Below are positions 41,971 to 51,507 of a DNA stretch of 64,000 nt, one piece after another. The position numbers and the translations under genes were made by a program. The DNA is from an uncultured Bacteroidales bacterium (lineage in GTDB: Bacteria > Bacteroidota > Bacteroidia > Bacteroidales > Paludibacteraceae). Numbering within the stretch: the stretch's first letter is position 1; every line of letters begins with the position of its first letter. Under the pieces are notes generated by a model. That model made no database searches. It was not told the DNA's origin and saw only the letters and a program-made list of their open reading frames with translations. The DNA is taken from positions 54,860-118,859 of the forward strand of contig CACZCR010000005.1 of the NCBI GenBank assembly GCA_902779705.1, given 5' to 3'.

Positions 41971-42996
41971 ATGAAAGCGTTAGTTAAGAAATATGCCAAG
42001 CCGGGCATCTGGATGGAAGAAGTGCCAATGCCCGAAGTAGGTGTCAACGATGTGCTCATCAAGGTCACCAAGGCCGCTATCTGCGGAACAGACCTGCATA
42101 TGTACAAATGGGACGCATGGTCGCAAAGTCACTGCAAACCGCCCTATACGATGGGACACGAGTTTGTGGGCGTGGTAGCCGAAGTAGGCGAGGGTGTGCG
42201 CAATTTCAAAATAGGTGAACGCGTCACAGCCGAAGGGCACATTGTCTGCGGTCACTGTCGTAACTGCCGCCGAGGCATGGGGCACGTCTGCGAGAACACG
42301 ATCTCCGTCGGTATAATGGGCAAAGACGGTTGTTTTGCCGAATACGTCACTATCCCCGAATCCAATGTTGTCAAGCTGCGTCCGGAGATACCCGATGACT
42401 TCGCAGCCATCATGGATCCTTTCGGCAATGCCACTCATACTGCTTTGGCTTTTCCGCTCTTAGGCGAGGATGTCCTGATCACAGGCGCAGGCCTGATTGG
42501 TACAATGGCTGCCGGTATATGTCGCTATGCGGGAGCTAAGCATATAGTAGTGACCGACATCAACCCGCTGCGGCTGGACATCGCCAAGAAAATGGGTGCC
42601 ACACTCACCGTCGACGGCTCCAAAGGCGAGACCGTAGAGGGCGCTATGAAACAGTTAGGCATCAAGGGCTTTGACGTAGGACTGGAGATGTCCGGTGCCC
42701 CGTCAGCGTTCAATGATATGATTGCTCATATGTACAAAGGCGCTAACATCGCCCAACTCGGTATCCTGCCGTCTGAGACACAGGTTAACTGGTCTGACGT
42801 GATCTTCAACGCCCTGACCATCAAAGGTATCACAGGTCGTCGCATGTGGGAGACCTGGTATCAGATGGAGCAGATGTTACTTGGCGGACTCGACCTCAGC
42901 CCTGTTATTACTCACCGCTTCAAGTTCGACGACTTCCAGAAAGGCTTCGACGTCATGGTAAGCGGCCAATGCGGCAAAGTATTATTAGAATGGTAA
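41971..42996 (+). CDS. tdh: L-threonine 3-dehydrogenase
   Basis: A 341-residue zinc-dependent medium-chain dehydrogenase that oxidises threonine to 2-amino-3-oxobutyrate with NAD. The catalytic-zinc site is CGTDLHMYKWD followed by GHEFVGVV. The structural-zinc Cys cluster is CGHCRNCRRGMGHVC. A Rossmann motif GAGLIGTMAAG binds NAD, with ITDIN-like VTDINPLRLD after it. It forms an operon with kbl. Length and motifs match Tdh rather than other sugar alcohol dehydrogenases. Confidence 0.96.
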   Translation: MKALVKKYAKPGIWMEEVPMPEVGVNDVLIKVTKAAICGTDLHMYKWDAWSQSHCKPPYTMGHEFVGVVAEVGEGVRNFKIGERVTAEGHIVCGHCRNCRRGMGHVCENTISVGIMGKDGCFAEYVTIPESNVVKLRPEIPDDFAAIMDPFGNATHTALAFPLLGEDVLITGAGLIGTMAAGICRYAGAKHIVVTDINPLRLDIAKKMGATLTVDGSKGETVEGAMKQLGIKGFDVGLEMSGAPSAFNDMIAHMYKGANIAQLGILPSETQVNWSDVIFNALTIKGITGRRMWETWYQMEQMLLGGLDLSPVITHRFKFDDFQKGFDVMVSGQCGKVLLEW

Positions 42997-43022
42997 TATA
43001 TTAATAAACAAAAATTTAGGTT

Positions 43023-45938
43023 ATGAAAAAGATTCTACTTAGCGCTCTGCTGCTCATATGCGGCATCGCCACAAGCTCAGCGTTGACCCGCGAGGGATTG
43101 ACTGAGTACAAGTTAGACAACGGCCTCACTGTAATGCTGTGGGAAGACCACGACCAACCGGATGTTACCGGTTACGTAGTAGTTCGTGCAGGTGCAGTGG
43201 ATGAACCGGCAGAATACACCGGTTTGGCACACTATCTGGAGCACATGCTCTTTAAGGGTACAGAGCAGATTGGTGCCTTGGATTGGGAGAAAGAGAAACC
43301 CATCTATGACACGATCATCAACCTCTATGACCAGTACAGCGAGTCGACCGACCCCAAAGTACGTGAGCAATTGGCTACACAGATCAACGAGGCTTCGATG
43401 CGTCAGGCTAAGATCTCGTCGCTGGAGGACTTCTTTGTGCTGCTCGACCTGATTGGTGCAGAAGGTGTGAACGCGTATACGTCCTATGACTTGACGGCAT
43501 ACCACAACTCCTTCCCTGCAGCTGAGATGTACCGCTGGTTGACGATCTTCTCCGACCGTTTGATCAACCCTGTCTTCCGTACGTTCCAGGCAGAGTTGGA
43601 GAACGTGTTCGAGGAGTATAACATGTACGCCAACGAGCCGTCGTCACAGGTGTCTAACCAACTGTTTGCGGATATCTACAAAGGTAGCCCGTACGAGCGT
43701 AATGTGATCGGTCTTCCGGAGCACTTGAAGAACCCGCGTCTGTCGAAGCTGATCGAGTTCTACAACACTTGGTACGTGCCTAACAATATGGCACTCATCA
43801 TTGTCGGTGACTTCGATACCGAGACCGCTAAGCCGATGATCGAGCAGACCTTCTCGCGTCTGCAACCCAAAGAGTTGCCCGTTCGTCCTACCTACAAGGA
43901 TGTGGACTTCAGAGGCAACCCGTCCAAGCACTACAACCTCGGTTATAGCCCTGAGGAGGTATGGATCTACCAAGGCGTCAAAGAGGGTGATCCCGATCAA
44001 GATGTTCTGGATTTCGTTTGCGCATTGCTTTACAACGGCCAGATCGGTCTTTTGGACAAGATCAACACCAAGGGCGATGTACAGTATGCTGCTATCTTTA
44101 GCGACGCACGTCGTAATACCGGTCGTATCATCATTGAGGCGACCCCGTACTACGATGCCAACCAGCAACAGTTTGAGGACAGCAAGACCACCAAAAACAT
44201 CGTTATGCGCGAGGTGGACAAGATCAAAAACGGCGATATTGATGACAAACTCATTGAGAACGTTAAGCGCATGTACGCTCAGTCGGAGAAAGTAGCTGAA
44301 GAGAGCCCGTCGTCCAAGATGAACGCGTTGGTTGATGCTTTCACCTACGGCAAGCCGATCGATGACATCTTCACTGCTAACGAGAAGATCCAGAACCTGA
44401 CCAAAGAGGAGATCGTACGCGTAGCTAAGAAATACTTCGATGCTCCGTATATGACCATCTCCTTCGACGCAGCCAGCAAGACTCCTAAGGCGAACACCTT
44501 GCCCAAACCGAACATCAAACCGGTTGAGCCTTCGCACGAAGAGACTCCTTATGCTAAGGCCTTCAAACAGCTGCCTAAAGAGCAGTTTAAGCAGACATTC
44601 AACGATTTCAACGATGTAGAAGTGACCACATTGGCTGACAATGTCACACTCCACTACACGCCGAACACCAAGAATGATATCTTCTCGCTCCAACTCCGTT
44701 ACGGTGTAGGTGCACACGAGATGCCGTTGCTGCCATATGCAACTGTTCTGATGGAGAATGCCGGTGTGATGGGTGCGCAGAACATCGAGGGTAAGGACTT
44801 TGACCAACAAGTGGCTGAACTCGGCGGTTCGGTTAGTTACGGTTGTAGTGATTCTTACTTCTCGGTAGTGATCTCGGGTGAGGACAAGAACCTCGACAAG
44901 ATCATGAACCTCGTTAACCGTCAGTTGCTGATGCCGTATCTGGAGCAGAAACAGCTGGACGCTGTCAAAGGTAGCATCTTCTACGATCGTCTGAGCCGTC
45001 AGAAACGTACTGCTACCCAGAAGTCCGCATTGCTGCAATATGCCCTCTATGGCAAGAAATCGCAATACCTGGACGAGGTCCCGTTTGCTGATGTATGGGG
45101 ATTGGAGTTGCCGCAAGTACAGACCCTCGTGGCTAACGCTCGTACCTACGCGTTGGATGTGTACTATTGTGGTACCACTCCTAAAGAGGAGCTGACCGCT
45201 CAACTGCCGTTGACCGAGAACATGCAAGCTTCCAAGTCGCCGTTCATCCAAGACCGCGTGTCCTACGACAAGCCGACCGTTCTGTTCTTGCCGAACAGCA
45301 ATGTACAGCAAGCCGATATCTACTTCTATATCAACGGCCGTCCGTACGACATCGCTTCGGATGTACAGTCTGATGCCTTCAACCAGTATGTATCGGGTGG
45401 TTTTACGGGTTTGATCATGTATGAGATCCGCGAGAAACGTTCGATGGCTTATACCGCTTATGGCGTTGATCGTACACCTCAGTTGCCGGGCAAGGATTGC
45501 TACTTCTACGGCTACGTGGGTACTCAGTCGGATAAGGTAGTTGATGCTATCTCTACCTACATGGACATCCTCAATGATATGCCGGTTGACTCCACCAATA
45601 TGGAATCCCTCCGTGCAGCCCTCAAACAGTCCTCACAGACGGCTAAGCCCTCTATGCGTGGCAAAGCATCTACCTTCGAGTACTGGCAACGTCTGGGTTA
45701 CAAAGAGGATCCTGCCAAAGTCAATGCTGCGGCTATCGACAACCTGACCATCGAGCAGATCGAACAGTTCTACAAGGATAATATCCAAGGCAAACCTGTG
45801 ACGATCGTGCTGATGGGTGATCCTAAGAAGATCGATACCAAGGCTATCGAGAAGAAACTGGGCTGCAAGGTAACTAAGATCTCTGCGGGTAAGATATTCA
45901 ATTCGACACAAGAGTTGTATGACGCCCTCGGATTCTAA
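43023..45938 (+). CDS. M16-family (pitrilysin/insulinase-like) zinc peptidase
   Basis: A 971-residue exported protease with two tandem M16 domains. Signal peptide MKKILLSALLLICGIATSSA. The inverted zinc motif HYLEH occupies residues 70-74, and a distal Glu lies in ELENVFEEYNMYANEPSS. The second, catalytically inactive half (about 540-971) includes EIREKRSMAYTAYGVDRTPQ. Such enzymes degrade peptides in the periplasm. It starts 26 bp after tdh with no promoter seen between. Its last 20 bases overlap the start of era. Confidence 0.94.
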   Translation: MKKILLSALLLICGIATSSALTREGLTEYKLDNGLTVMLWEDHDQPDVTGYVVVRAGAVDEPAEYTGLAHYLEHMLFKGTEQIGALDWEKEKPIYDTIINLYDQYSESTDPKVREQLATQINEASMRQAKISSLEDFFVLLDLIGAEGVNAYTSYDLTAYHNSFPAAEMYRWLTIFSDRLINPVFRTFQAELENVFEEYNMYANEPSSQVSNQLFADIYKGSPYERNVIGLPEHLKNPRLSKLIEFYNTWYVPNNMALIIVGDFDTETAKPMIEQTFSRLQPKELPVRPTYKDVDFRGNPSKHYNLGYSPEEVWIYQGVKEGDPDQDVLDFVCALLYNGQIGLLDKINTKGDVQYAAIFSDARRNTGRIIIEATPYYDANQQQFEDSKTTKNIVMREVDKIKNGDIDDKLIENVKRMYAQSEKVAEESPSSKMNALVDAFTYGKPIDDIFTANEKIQNLTKEEIVRVAKKYFDAPYMTISFDAASKTPKANTLPKPNIKPVEPSHEETPYAKAFKQLPKEQFKQTFNDFNDVEVTTLADNVTLHYTPNTKNDIFSLQLRYGVGAHEMPLLPYATVLMENAGVMGAQNIEGKDFDQQVAELGGSVSYGCSDSYFSVVISGEDKNLDKIMNLVNRQLLMPYLEQKQLDAVKGSIFYDRLSRQKRTATQKSALLQYALYGKKSQYLDEVPFADVWGLELPQVQTLVANARTYALDVYYCGTTPKEELTAQLPLTENMQASKSPFIQDRVSYDKPTVLFLPNSNVQQADIYFYINGRPYDIASDVQSDAFNQYVSGGFTGLIMYEIREKRSMAYTAYGVDRTPQLPGKDCYFYGYVGTQSDKVVDAISTYMDILNDMPVDSTNMESLRAALKQSSQTAKPSMRGKASTFEYWQRLGYKEDPAKVNAAAIDNLTIEQIEQFYKDNIQGKPVTIVLMGDPKKIDTKAIEKKLGCKVTKISAGKIFNSTQELYDALGF

Positions 45939-46827
45939 ACATAAATCAGGATTTGTCAACATTGTGGGCAACCCCAATGTTGGCAAATCTACCCTTATGA
46001 ATGCGCTGGTTGGGGAGCGCCTGTCGATCATCACATCCAAGGCGCAAACCACCCGCCATCGTATACTAGGAATCGTCAACGGCGACGATTTCCAAATGGT
46101 CTATTCCGACACTCCGGGAGTGCTGCGGCCTAACTACAAGCTCCAAGAGCAGATGTTAGAGTTCTCCCGCTCCGCGCTGGTCGATGCCGACGTGCTGCTC
46201 TATGTCACAGACGTACAAGACAACGCCGACCGCAATCCGGAGTTTGTGGCCAAAGTCAAGAATATGGCCGCTTCGGGCGCTAAGGTCTTTCTGATCATCA
46301 ACAAGATCGACCTGACCACCCAAGAGACCCTGGAGAACCTGGTTGCTTTCTGGCATAGCCAACTGCCCGAAGCAACGATATTCCCGATCTCTGCCCGCGA
46401 GCGCTTCGGCGTAGCACAACTGTTTGACGCTATCCGCGATGCGCTGCCTGTCTGCCCGCCGTTCTTCCCCAAAGACCAACTGACCGACAAACCGGCACGA
46501 TTCTTTGTCAACGAGATCATCCGCGAGAAGATACTGCTCAACTATGACAAAGAGATACCATACTCCGTCGAAGTGGAAGTGGAATCCTTTGAAGAGGAAG
46601 ACAAATTGATACGAATATCGGCGGTTATATACTGCGAACGCGATTCGCAGAAAGGTATAATCATCGGTAAAGCCGGAACAGCCCTCAAAAGAGTAGGTGC
46701 ACTCGCCCGAAAAGATATAGAAGAGTTTTTCCAAAAACCCGTCTACCTGCAGCTATTCGTCAAAGTGGACCGCGATTGGCGTTCCAGCCAGTATCGCCTT
46801 CGTCACTATGGCTACGATTTGACCTGA
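45919..46827 (+). CDS. era: GTPase Era
   Basis: A 302-residue essential GTPase for 16S rRNA maturation and 30S assembly. G1 GNPNVGKST, G3 DTPG and G4 NKID are all present, and a C-terminal KH domain carries IIGKAGTALKRVGALARKDI. The ATG at 45919 overlaps the end of the M16 protease gene by 20 bp in another frame; the N-terminal MTPSDSKHKSGFVNIVG is plausible for Era. Length is normal. Confidence 0.97.
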   Translation: MTPSDSKHKSGFVNIVGNPNVGKSTLMNALVGERLSIITSKAQTTRHRILGIVNGDDFQMVYSDTPGVLRPNYKLQEQMLEFSRSALVDADVLLYVTDVQDNADRNPEFVAKVKNMAASGAKVFLIINKIDLTTQETLENLVAFWHSQLPEATIFPISARERFGVAQLFDAIRDALPVCPPFFPKDQLTDKPARFFVNEIIREKILLNYDKEIPYSVEVEVESFEEEDKLIRISAVIYCERDSQKGIIIGKAGTALKRVGALARKDIEEFFQKPVYLQLFVKVDRDWRSSQYRLRHYGYDLT

Positions 46828-46851
46828 TCAACACCTAATATATACGCGCGC

Positions 46852-48111
46852 ATGAAATTGTTGCTACTCATACTATCTATCATGACCTTCACCGTTGAAA
46901 GCAAAAACACGGTCAAAGGGGAAGGGGAGTATCCATATGATATGGAGGTCAACTATGCGTGCACCTACCAAAAAGGACAAGTCCGTGCCGGCGATACAGC
47001 CACTCTGACGCTCAGTCATCTGGAAGGCATAGCGCTGGAGTCGGTACAAGTGTATCTACGCTCTAACAACACAGCCGGAGCCGGCATACTGACCATGACA
47101 ATTGACGGCCAAGAAGTATACAACAACTCCGGTAACTACCAGTCGTGGTTCGGTGCCTACGACAACACCAATTATCAGCCGATGGGCAAGACCTTTACCA
47201 ACCAAATAGTGAACAACGAACTCAAGATACAACTGGTTGGAACCGTCAACTCGCTCTATATACAGAAATACGAAATCCAATACACCCTCAACCCGCCTCA
47301 CCCCAAGACCGTAAGCCTTTACACAGAGGGACAACTATGGAACACGCTGACCGAGTCTTGGGCCGGCGAAGGTGTCACGCTTCCCGCTTGTCAAGACAAG
47401 GAAGGGTGGCATTTCTACGGCTGGGCAACCGAAGACCTGACAGCCAAAACCACTGACCAACCGATGACCTACAAACCTAACCAACTATTGATACCCGACC
47501 AAGATATGACACTATATGCCGTGTGGAGAAACCAAGACCCAATCGCTCACGAGCGACTCGGTGAACTCCGATCGGGCTATTATGTCTTAGAACATCAAGA
47601 CTGGAACAGCCGTCTCTACGGCCCGGTCTCCAACGGCATTGTGCCACTCATTGCATCCTCTTCCGACATCGCTGAAGACGATGTCTACTATGTAGATTTC
47701 AATACGACCGATTCGATTTGTACGATCCGTCACAACGTATCCAATACCTATATCGGTTATACTGAGTCTGCCTTAAGTAGTACACCACAAGCGTGGCAAT
47801 GCTACCTGTTGCCGGATTCGACATTCTTGTTCTACTGCCATCCGTTCAGCAAATATGCGGATGTGCTTTACCCCAATATTAATACCAATACCGAGGCATG
47901 CCTATTCAATGCCATTCTGTCCCGCACAGTAACCCGCCAATGGGCGCTGTATGAGGTGTTTAATACCTCTGTGCCGGTCTATTGGTATTCCTATCCATCC
48001 CTTACGCCAATCATACTGCCGCAGGCAGAACAACATACATACACCATCCCGTTCGGAATATATGAAATCTATATCCAGAACGGCAAAAAATCCATTCGTT
48101 TGCATCAATAA
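46852..48111 (+). CDS. Exported protein with InlB-type (Listeria-Bacteroides) repeat
   Basis: A 419-residue protein with a signal peptide (LLLLILSIMTFTVES). An N-terminal beta-sandwich (about 20-145) is rich in Tyr, Asn and Thr. One InlB B-repeat/Flg_new domain follows at about 155-225 (GEGVTLPACQ, GWHFYGWATEDLTAKTTDQP, DMTLYAVWRN). A C-terminal beta-rich part ends with FGIYEIYIQNGKKSIRLHQ, which looks like a short T9SS-type tail. It is probably surface or secreted. It precedes the S9 peptidase gene by 6 bp. Function unknown. Confidence 0.78.
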   Translation: MKLLLLILSIMTFTVESKNTVKGEGEYPYDMEVNYACTYQKGQVRAGDTATLTLSHLEGIALESVQVYLRSNNTAGAGILTMTIDGQEVYNNSGNYQSWFGAYDNTNYQPMGKTFTNQIVNNELKIQLVGTVNSLYIQKYEIQYTLNPPHPKTVSLYTEGQLWNTLTESWAGEGVTLPACQDKEGWHFYGWATEDLTAKTTDQPMTYKPNQLLIPDQDMTLYAVWRNQDPIAHERLGELRSGYYVLEHQDWNSRLYGPVSNGIVPLIASSSDIAEDDVYYVDFNTTDSICTIRHNVSNTYIGYTESALSSTPQAWQCYLLPDSTFLFYCHPFSKYADVLYPNINTNTEACLFNAILSRTVTRQWALYEVFNTSVPVYWYSYPSLTPIILPQAEQHTYTIPFGIYEIYIQNGKKSIRLHQ

Positions 48112-48117
48112 TACACT

Positions 48118-50181
48118 ATGAGATACTACAAAACCATATTGCTTCTTGGCTTGATCGCTTCCATGCCTATGATGGCGCAAACAGACATGCTCTCAGACAT
48201 CTTGGAAGGTAAGTACAACGCCAAGACCCTTTCTACCACAGAACAGAAAGACTTACTCTCCGATACGGCAACCGGCCGATATCGTATCCAGAAAGAGAAT
48301 GAGCAGAAGATCTTCCGCCGCTCATCGGTGGCAGACTACTATGTGTACGACACGCAGCGCGAAGAGCGTAAGCTGCTTGGAGGCGGACAGGTTCGCGACG
48401 TCAAGCTGTCCCCTAACGGTCGATACGTAGCTTTCGTCAAAGGCAATAATCTCTATCTGCACAAACTCGATTTTGGTACCGAGACAGCAGTCACTACAAC
48501 TCAAGACCCGTTTATCTACAACGGCGTAGCCGATTGGCTCTACGAGGAAGAGTTTGGCGAGACCTGTCTCTATGCTTTCTCTCCAGACTCCAAACAGATA
48601 GCGTTCGTTCGCCTCGACGAGCGTAATGTGCCGGTGCACTATTGGGAAGACTATCTCAAAGGCCAATATCCGGTCAAGGATTCGCTCTATTACACCAAAG
48701 CCGGCGCCCCGAACGCCAAAGCCAGTGTATGTGTCTATGATATACGCTACAAGCAGATTCGCGAAGTCGATCTGGGAGCGGACACAACGATGTACATCCC
48801 GCGTGTTAGATGGACCAACCCCGTGATCGAAAAGCAGAAAGAGGATGATCGTGCAGGTGACCTGTTGATCATGATGCTCAACCGTGACCAGACACGAATG
48901 ACCGTTCTCTCCGGCAGTGCCAAATCGACCGTGATGCGTCCGCTCTACACCGAAGACAGCAAGAACTACTATATCGATTACGAACTCTTTGACCAATGGG
49001 TTTGGCTCAAAGACAACCGTATCGTTATGTTGTCTGAGAAAGACGGATGGCGACAGATCTACCTGGCCTCCGAACAAGGATTGATCCAGAAGAAACTCAC
49101 TCCGCAAGAGATGGATGTCACAGCTATCTACGGCGTGGACGAAACCAACGGAGTAGTCTATTATCAGGCAGCTCCCAACCCACAGATCCGCCAATGTTAC
49201 GCCGTGTCATTGAAAGGTGGCGCACCCAAACAGCTGACTTCCGGTGAAGGCATCCATTCGTTGCAACTGTCAGCGGATTATAAGCAAGCTATCGAGTGCT
49301 ATCAGTCATTCACTCAGCCGAATAAATACACCCTATGCCAACTGAGTGCTTCCGCTCTCAAGCCGGTTCGAGTAGTGGAGGACAACGCCGAGGTAGCCAA
49401 GACTTGGAAAGCCTTAGAGCTCAACGAACCCCAAATGGTAGAAATAACTAATGCCAACGGCAAGAAACTGGAGGCTATGTGGCTGTTGCCCAAACAAGGC
49501 ACTACAACAGATGCCCGATACCCGCTCGTTATCATGCAATACAGCGGTCCGCAGAGCCAACGTGTACTCAACCGCTGGCGTAAGCGCTTTGAGTACTATC
49601 TGGCTAGCCAAGGCTATGCCGTATTGATAGTCGATACACGCGGCTCGGATTGCCGTGGCCGTGCATGGCGAAATGAGACCTATATGGAACTGGGCGTCAA
49701 AGAGGCTCAAGACCTGATCTCAGCCGCTAATTTTGCAGCCAATCAGTCATTCATCGATGCCGATCGTATAGCCCTGCTCGGATGGAGTTATGGCGGTTTC
49801 CAAACCCTGATGACAATGTCGCAGCCCGGACATCCGTTCCGCTGCGGAATAGCGATTGCACCGGTTACTGATTGGAAACTGTATGACAGCGGATACACCG
49901 AGCGTTTCATGCGTCGCCCGCAGGTCAACTACGGCGGATATAAGTCGGCCGATCTGACCCAACGAGCTGCCGATCTGGAAGGACAAGTGCTGATCATTCA
50001 CGGTGCTTCGGATGACAATGTACATGTACAGAATACCATGGTATATGTGGAAGCGCTTGTACAAGCAGGCAAGCAGTTTGAGATGCAGATTTATCCTGAT
50101 GACAACCATCAACTCCGCCAACGTAGCAATGCACTCCATATGCATAAAAGAATGCTTCTTTTCTTAGAAAAGAACCTGTAA
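48118..50181 (+). CDS. S9-family dipeptidyl peptidase (DPP IV-like)
   Basis: A 687-residue exported peptidase. Signal peptide TILLLGLIASMPMMAQ. An N-terminal beta-propeller (about 60-450; LSPNGRYVAFVKGNNLYLH) is followed by an alpha/beta-hydrolase domain with the triad Ser557 (GWSYGGF), Asp632 (GASDDNV) and His664 (DDNHQL). DPP IV enzymes remove X-Pro dipeptides from peptides. The EE motif that binds the N-terminus is suggested by LYEEEFGETC near 140. Slightly shorter than typical DPP IV (about 720-740) but complete. Confidence 0.94.
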   Translation: MRYYKTILLLGLIASMPMMAQTDMLSDILEGKYNAKTLSTTEQKDLLSDTATGRYRIQKENEQKIFRRSSVADYYVYDTQREERKLLGGGQVRDVKLSPNGRYVAFVKGNNLYLHKLDFGTETAVTTTQDPFIYNGVADWLYEEEFGETCLYAFSPDSKQIAFVRLDERNVPVHYWEDYLKGQYPVKDSLYYTKAGAPNAKASVCVYDIRYKQIREVDLGADTTMYIPRVRWTNPVIEKQKEDDRAGDLLIMMLNRDQTRMTVLSGSAKSTVMRPLYTEDSKNYYIDYELFDQWVWLKDNRIVMLSEKDGWRQIYLASEQGLIQKKLTPQEMDVTAIYGVDETNGVVYYQAAPNPQIRQCYAVSLKGGAPKQLTSGEGIHSLQLSADYKQAIECYQSFTQPNKYTLCQLSASALKPVRVVEDNAEVAKTWKALELNEPQMVEITNANGKKLEAMWLLPKQGTTTDARYPLVIMQYSGPQSQRVLNRWRKRFEYYLASQGYAVLIVDTRGSDCRGRAWRNETYMELGVKEAQDLISAANFAANQSFIDADRIALLGWSYGGFQTLMTMSQPGHPFRCGIAIAPVTDWKLYDSGYTERFMRRPQVNYGGYKSADLTQRAADLEGQVLIIHGASDDNVHVQNTMVYVEALVQAGKQFEMQIYPDDNHQLRQRSNALHMHKRMLLFLEKNL

Positions 50182-50182
50182 T

Positions 50183-50208
50183 CCGTAATTTATAATTCTT
50201 AATTTCAT
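50183..50208. repeat. Degenerate TAATTC/TTCTTAATTT repeat before the sugar transporter
   Basis: The 33-bp gap to the next gene is built of AT-rich units (CCGTAATTTATAATTCTTAATT). A similar spacer occurs at 51475-51505 and another at 39583-39602, always right before or beside a gene start. Confidence 0.55.
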
Positions 50209-50214
50209 AGCACT

Positions 50215-51477
50215 ATGAGCACAAACAAATCCAACATCCTGCCTATTGCAGTCATGTTCTCTTTGTTCTTTATGATTGCCTTCGTGACCAATTTTGCGGG
50301 TTCGATGGGTGTCATTGTCAAGAACCAGTTCAATGCCAGCAACGCCTTGTCGCAGCTTGGCACGTTCGCTAACTTCATCGCCTATGCCTGTATGGGTATT
50401 CCAGCAGGCGTGATCCTCAAGCGCAAGGGCTACAAGTTCACCTCTTTGGCTGCCGTTACGGTAGGATTTATCGGAGTGGGTATTCAGTGGCTGTCCGGCT
50501 ATGCAGAGTCATTTGGCGTATATCTGCTGGGTGCGTTTATTGCCGGTTTCTCGATGTGTATGTTGAATATTGTGGTCAATCCGATGTTGAACACCCTCGG
50601 TGGAGGTGGCAACAAGGGCAACCAGTTGATTCAGTTTGGCGGTTCGTGCAACTCGATTGGTGGTACATTGGCTCCGATCCTGTTGGGCTATCTGATTGGT
50701 AGTAATGTGGAGACGGCTTCGGTGGCTGACGCTGCACCGGCTATGATGATTGCTATGGGTATCTTCCTGTTGGCTTTTGCGGTGATTTTCTTCACCAATA
50801 TCCCGGAGCCGCACATGGAGACGGCCGAGGAGAAGGCAGCCCGTTTGAGTGGCAACCTGGCCAAAGATCCTCATTCGCCGCTTTCGTTCCGCCATTTTGT
50901 ATTGGGCGCGATAGCTATCTTCTTCTATGTAGGTGTCGAAGTTGGTATTCCGAATATGGCTAACCTCTATATGTCCAATAATCCTGCTGTGGGTGCTGCT
51001 ATTGCCGGTACGATTGTCGGTTTCTATTGGCTGATGATGTTGTGTGGCCGTCTGATTGGCGGTACGCTGGGTAATAAGGTGTCGTCGAAGATGATGTTGA
51101 CCTTGGTATCGTCTTTAGGCATATTGTTGCTGCTGGGTGTGATGTTTATCCCTGAGAGTGTAGCTATTTCGTTCCGTGGTGTAGAACTGCCGCTGAGCAT
51201 GGTATTGATGGTGCTGTGCGGTTTGTGTACATCGGTGATGTGGGGTGCGATCTTCAATCTGGCTGCCGAAGGTCTGGGCAAATATACGCCGGCTGCTTCG
51301 GGTATCTTCATGGCATTGGTTTGCGGTGGTGGAATCATCCCGTTCATCCAAGGACTGGTGGCTGACTCGATTGGCTATATGGGCAGTTATGTGGTAACGA
51401 TTGCCGCGTTGGCATATATCCTCTATTATGCATTGTGGGGAAGCAAGAATGTCAATACCGACATCAAGGTAGATTAA
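50215..51477 (+). CDS. Sugar MFS transporter (FucP/glucose-galactose-like)
   Basis: A 420-residue, 12-helix MFS protein (FFMIAFVTNFAGSMGVIVK, ACMGIPAGVILKRKGYK, GNQLIQFGGSCNSIGGTLAP). The sequence resembles the sugar-proton symporters of the FHS family in Bacteroidota that take up glucose, galactose or fucose. The ROK-type kinase gene 30 bp downstream supports a role in hexose uptake. The exact sugar cannot be read. Confidence 0.87.
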   Translation: MSTNKSNILPIAVMFSLFFMIAFVTNFAGSMGVIVKNQFNASNALSQLGTFANFIAYACMGIPAGVILKRKGYKFTSLAAVTVGFIGVGIQWLSGYAESFGVYLLGAFIAGFSMCMLNIVVNPMLNTLGGGGNKGNQLIQFGGSCNSIGGTLAPILLGYLIGSNVETASVADAAPAMMIAMGIFLLAFAVIFFTNIPEPHMETAEEKAARLSGNLAKDPHSPLSFRHFVLGAIAIFFYVGVEVGIPNMANLYMSNNPAVGAAIAGTIVGFYWLMMLCGRLIGGTLGNKVSSKMMLTLVSSLGILLLLGVMFIPESVAISFRGVELPLSMVLMVLCGLCTSVMWGAIFNLAAEGLGKYTPAASGIFMALVCGGGIIPFIQGLVADSIGYMGSYVVTIAALAYILYYALWGSKNVNTDIKVD

Positions 51478-51507
51478 TTCGTAATTTATTAGTTCTAAAT
51501 TTAATAT

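Noticed and set aside
43644..45311. Long open frame (555 codons) on the minus strand
   Set aside because: It lies wholly inside the M16 protease gene, in antisense, with no recognisable domain, and its composition is that of a codon-position shadow.
48322..49194. Minus-strand open frame of 290 codons
   Set aside because: Antisense to the S9 peptidase propeller; no supporting feature.
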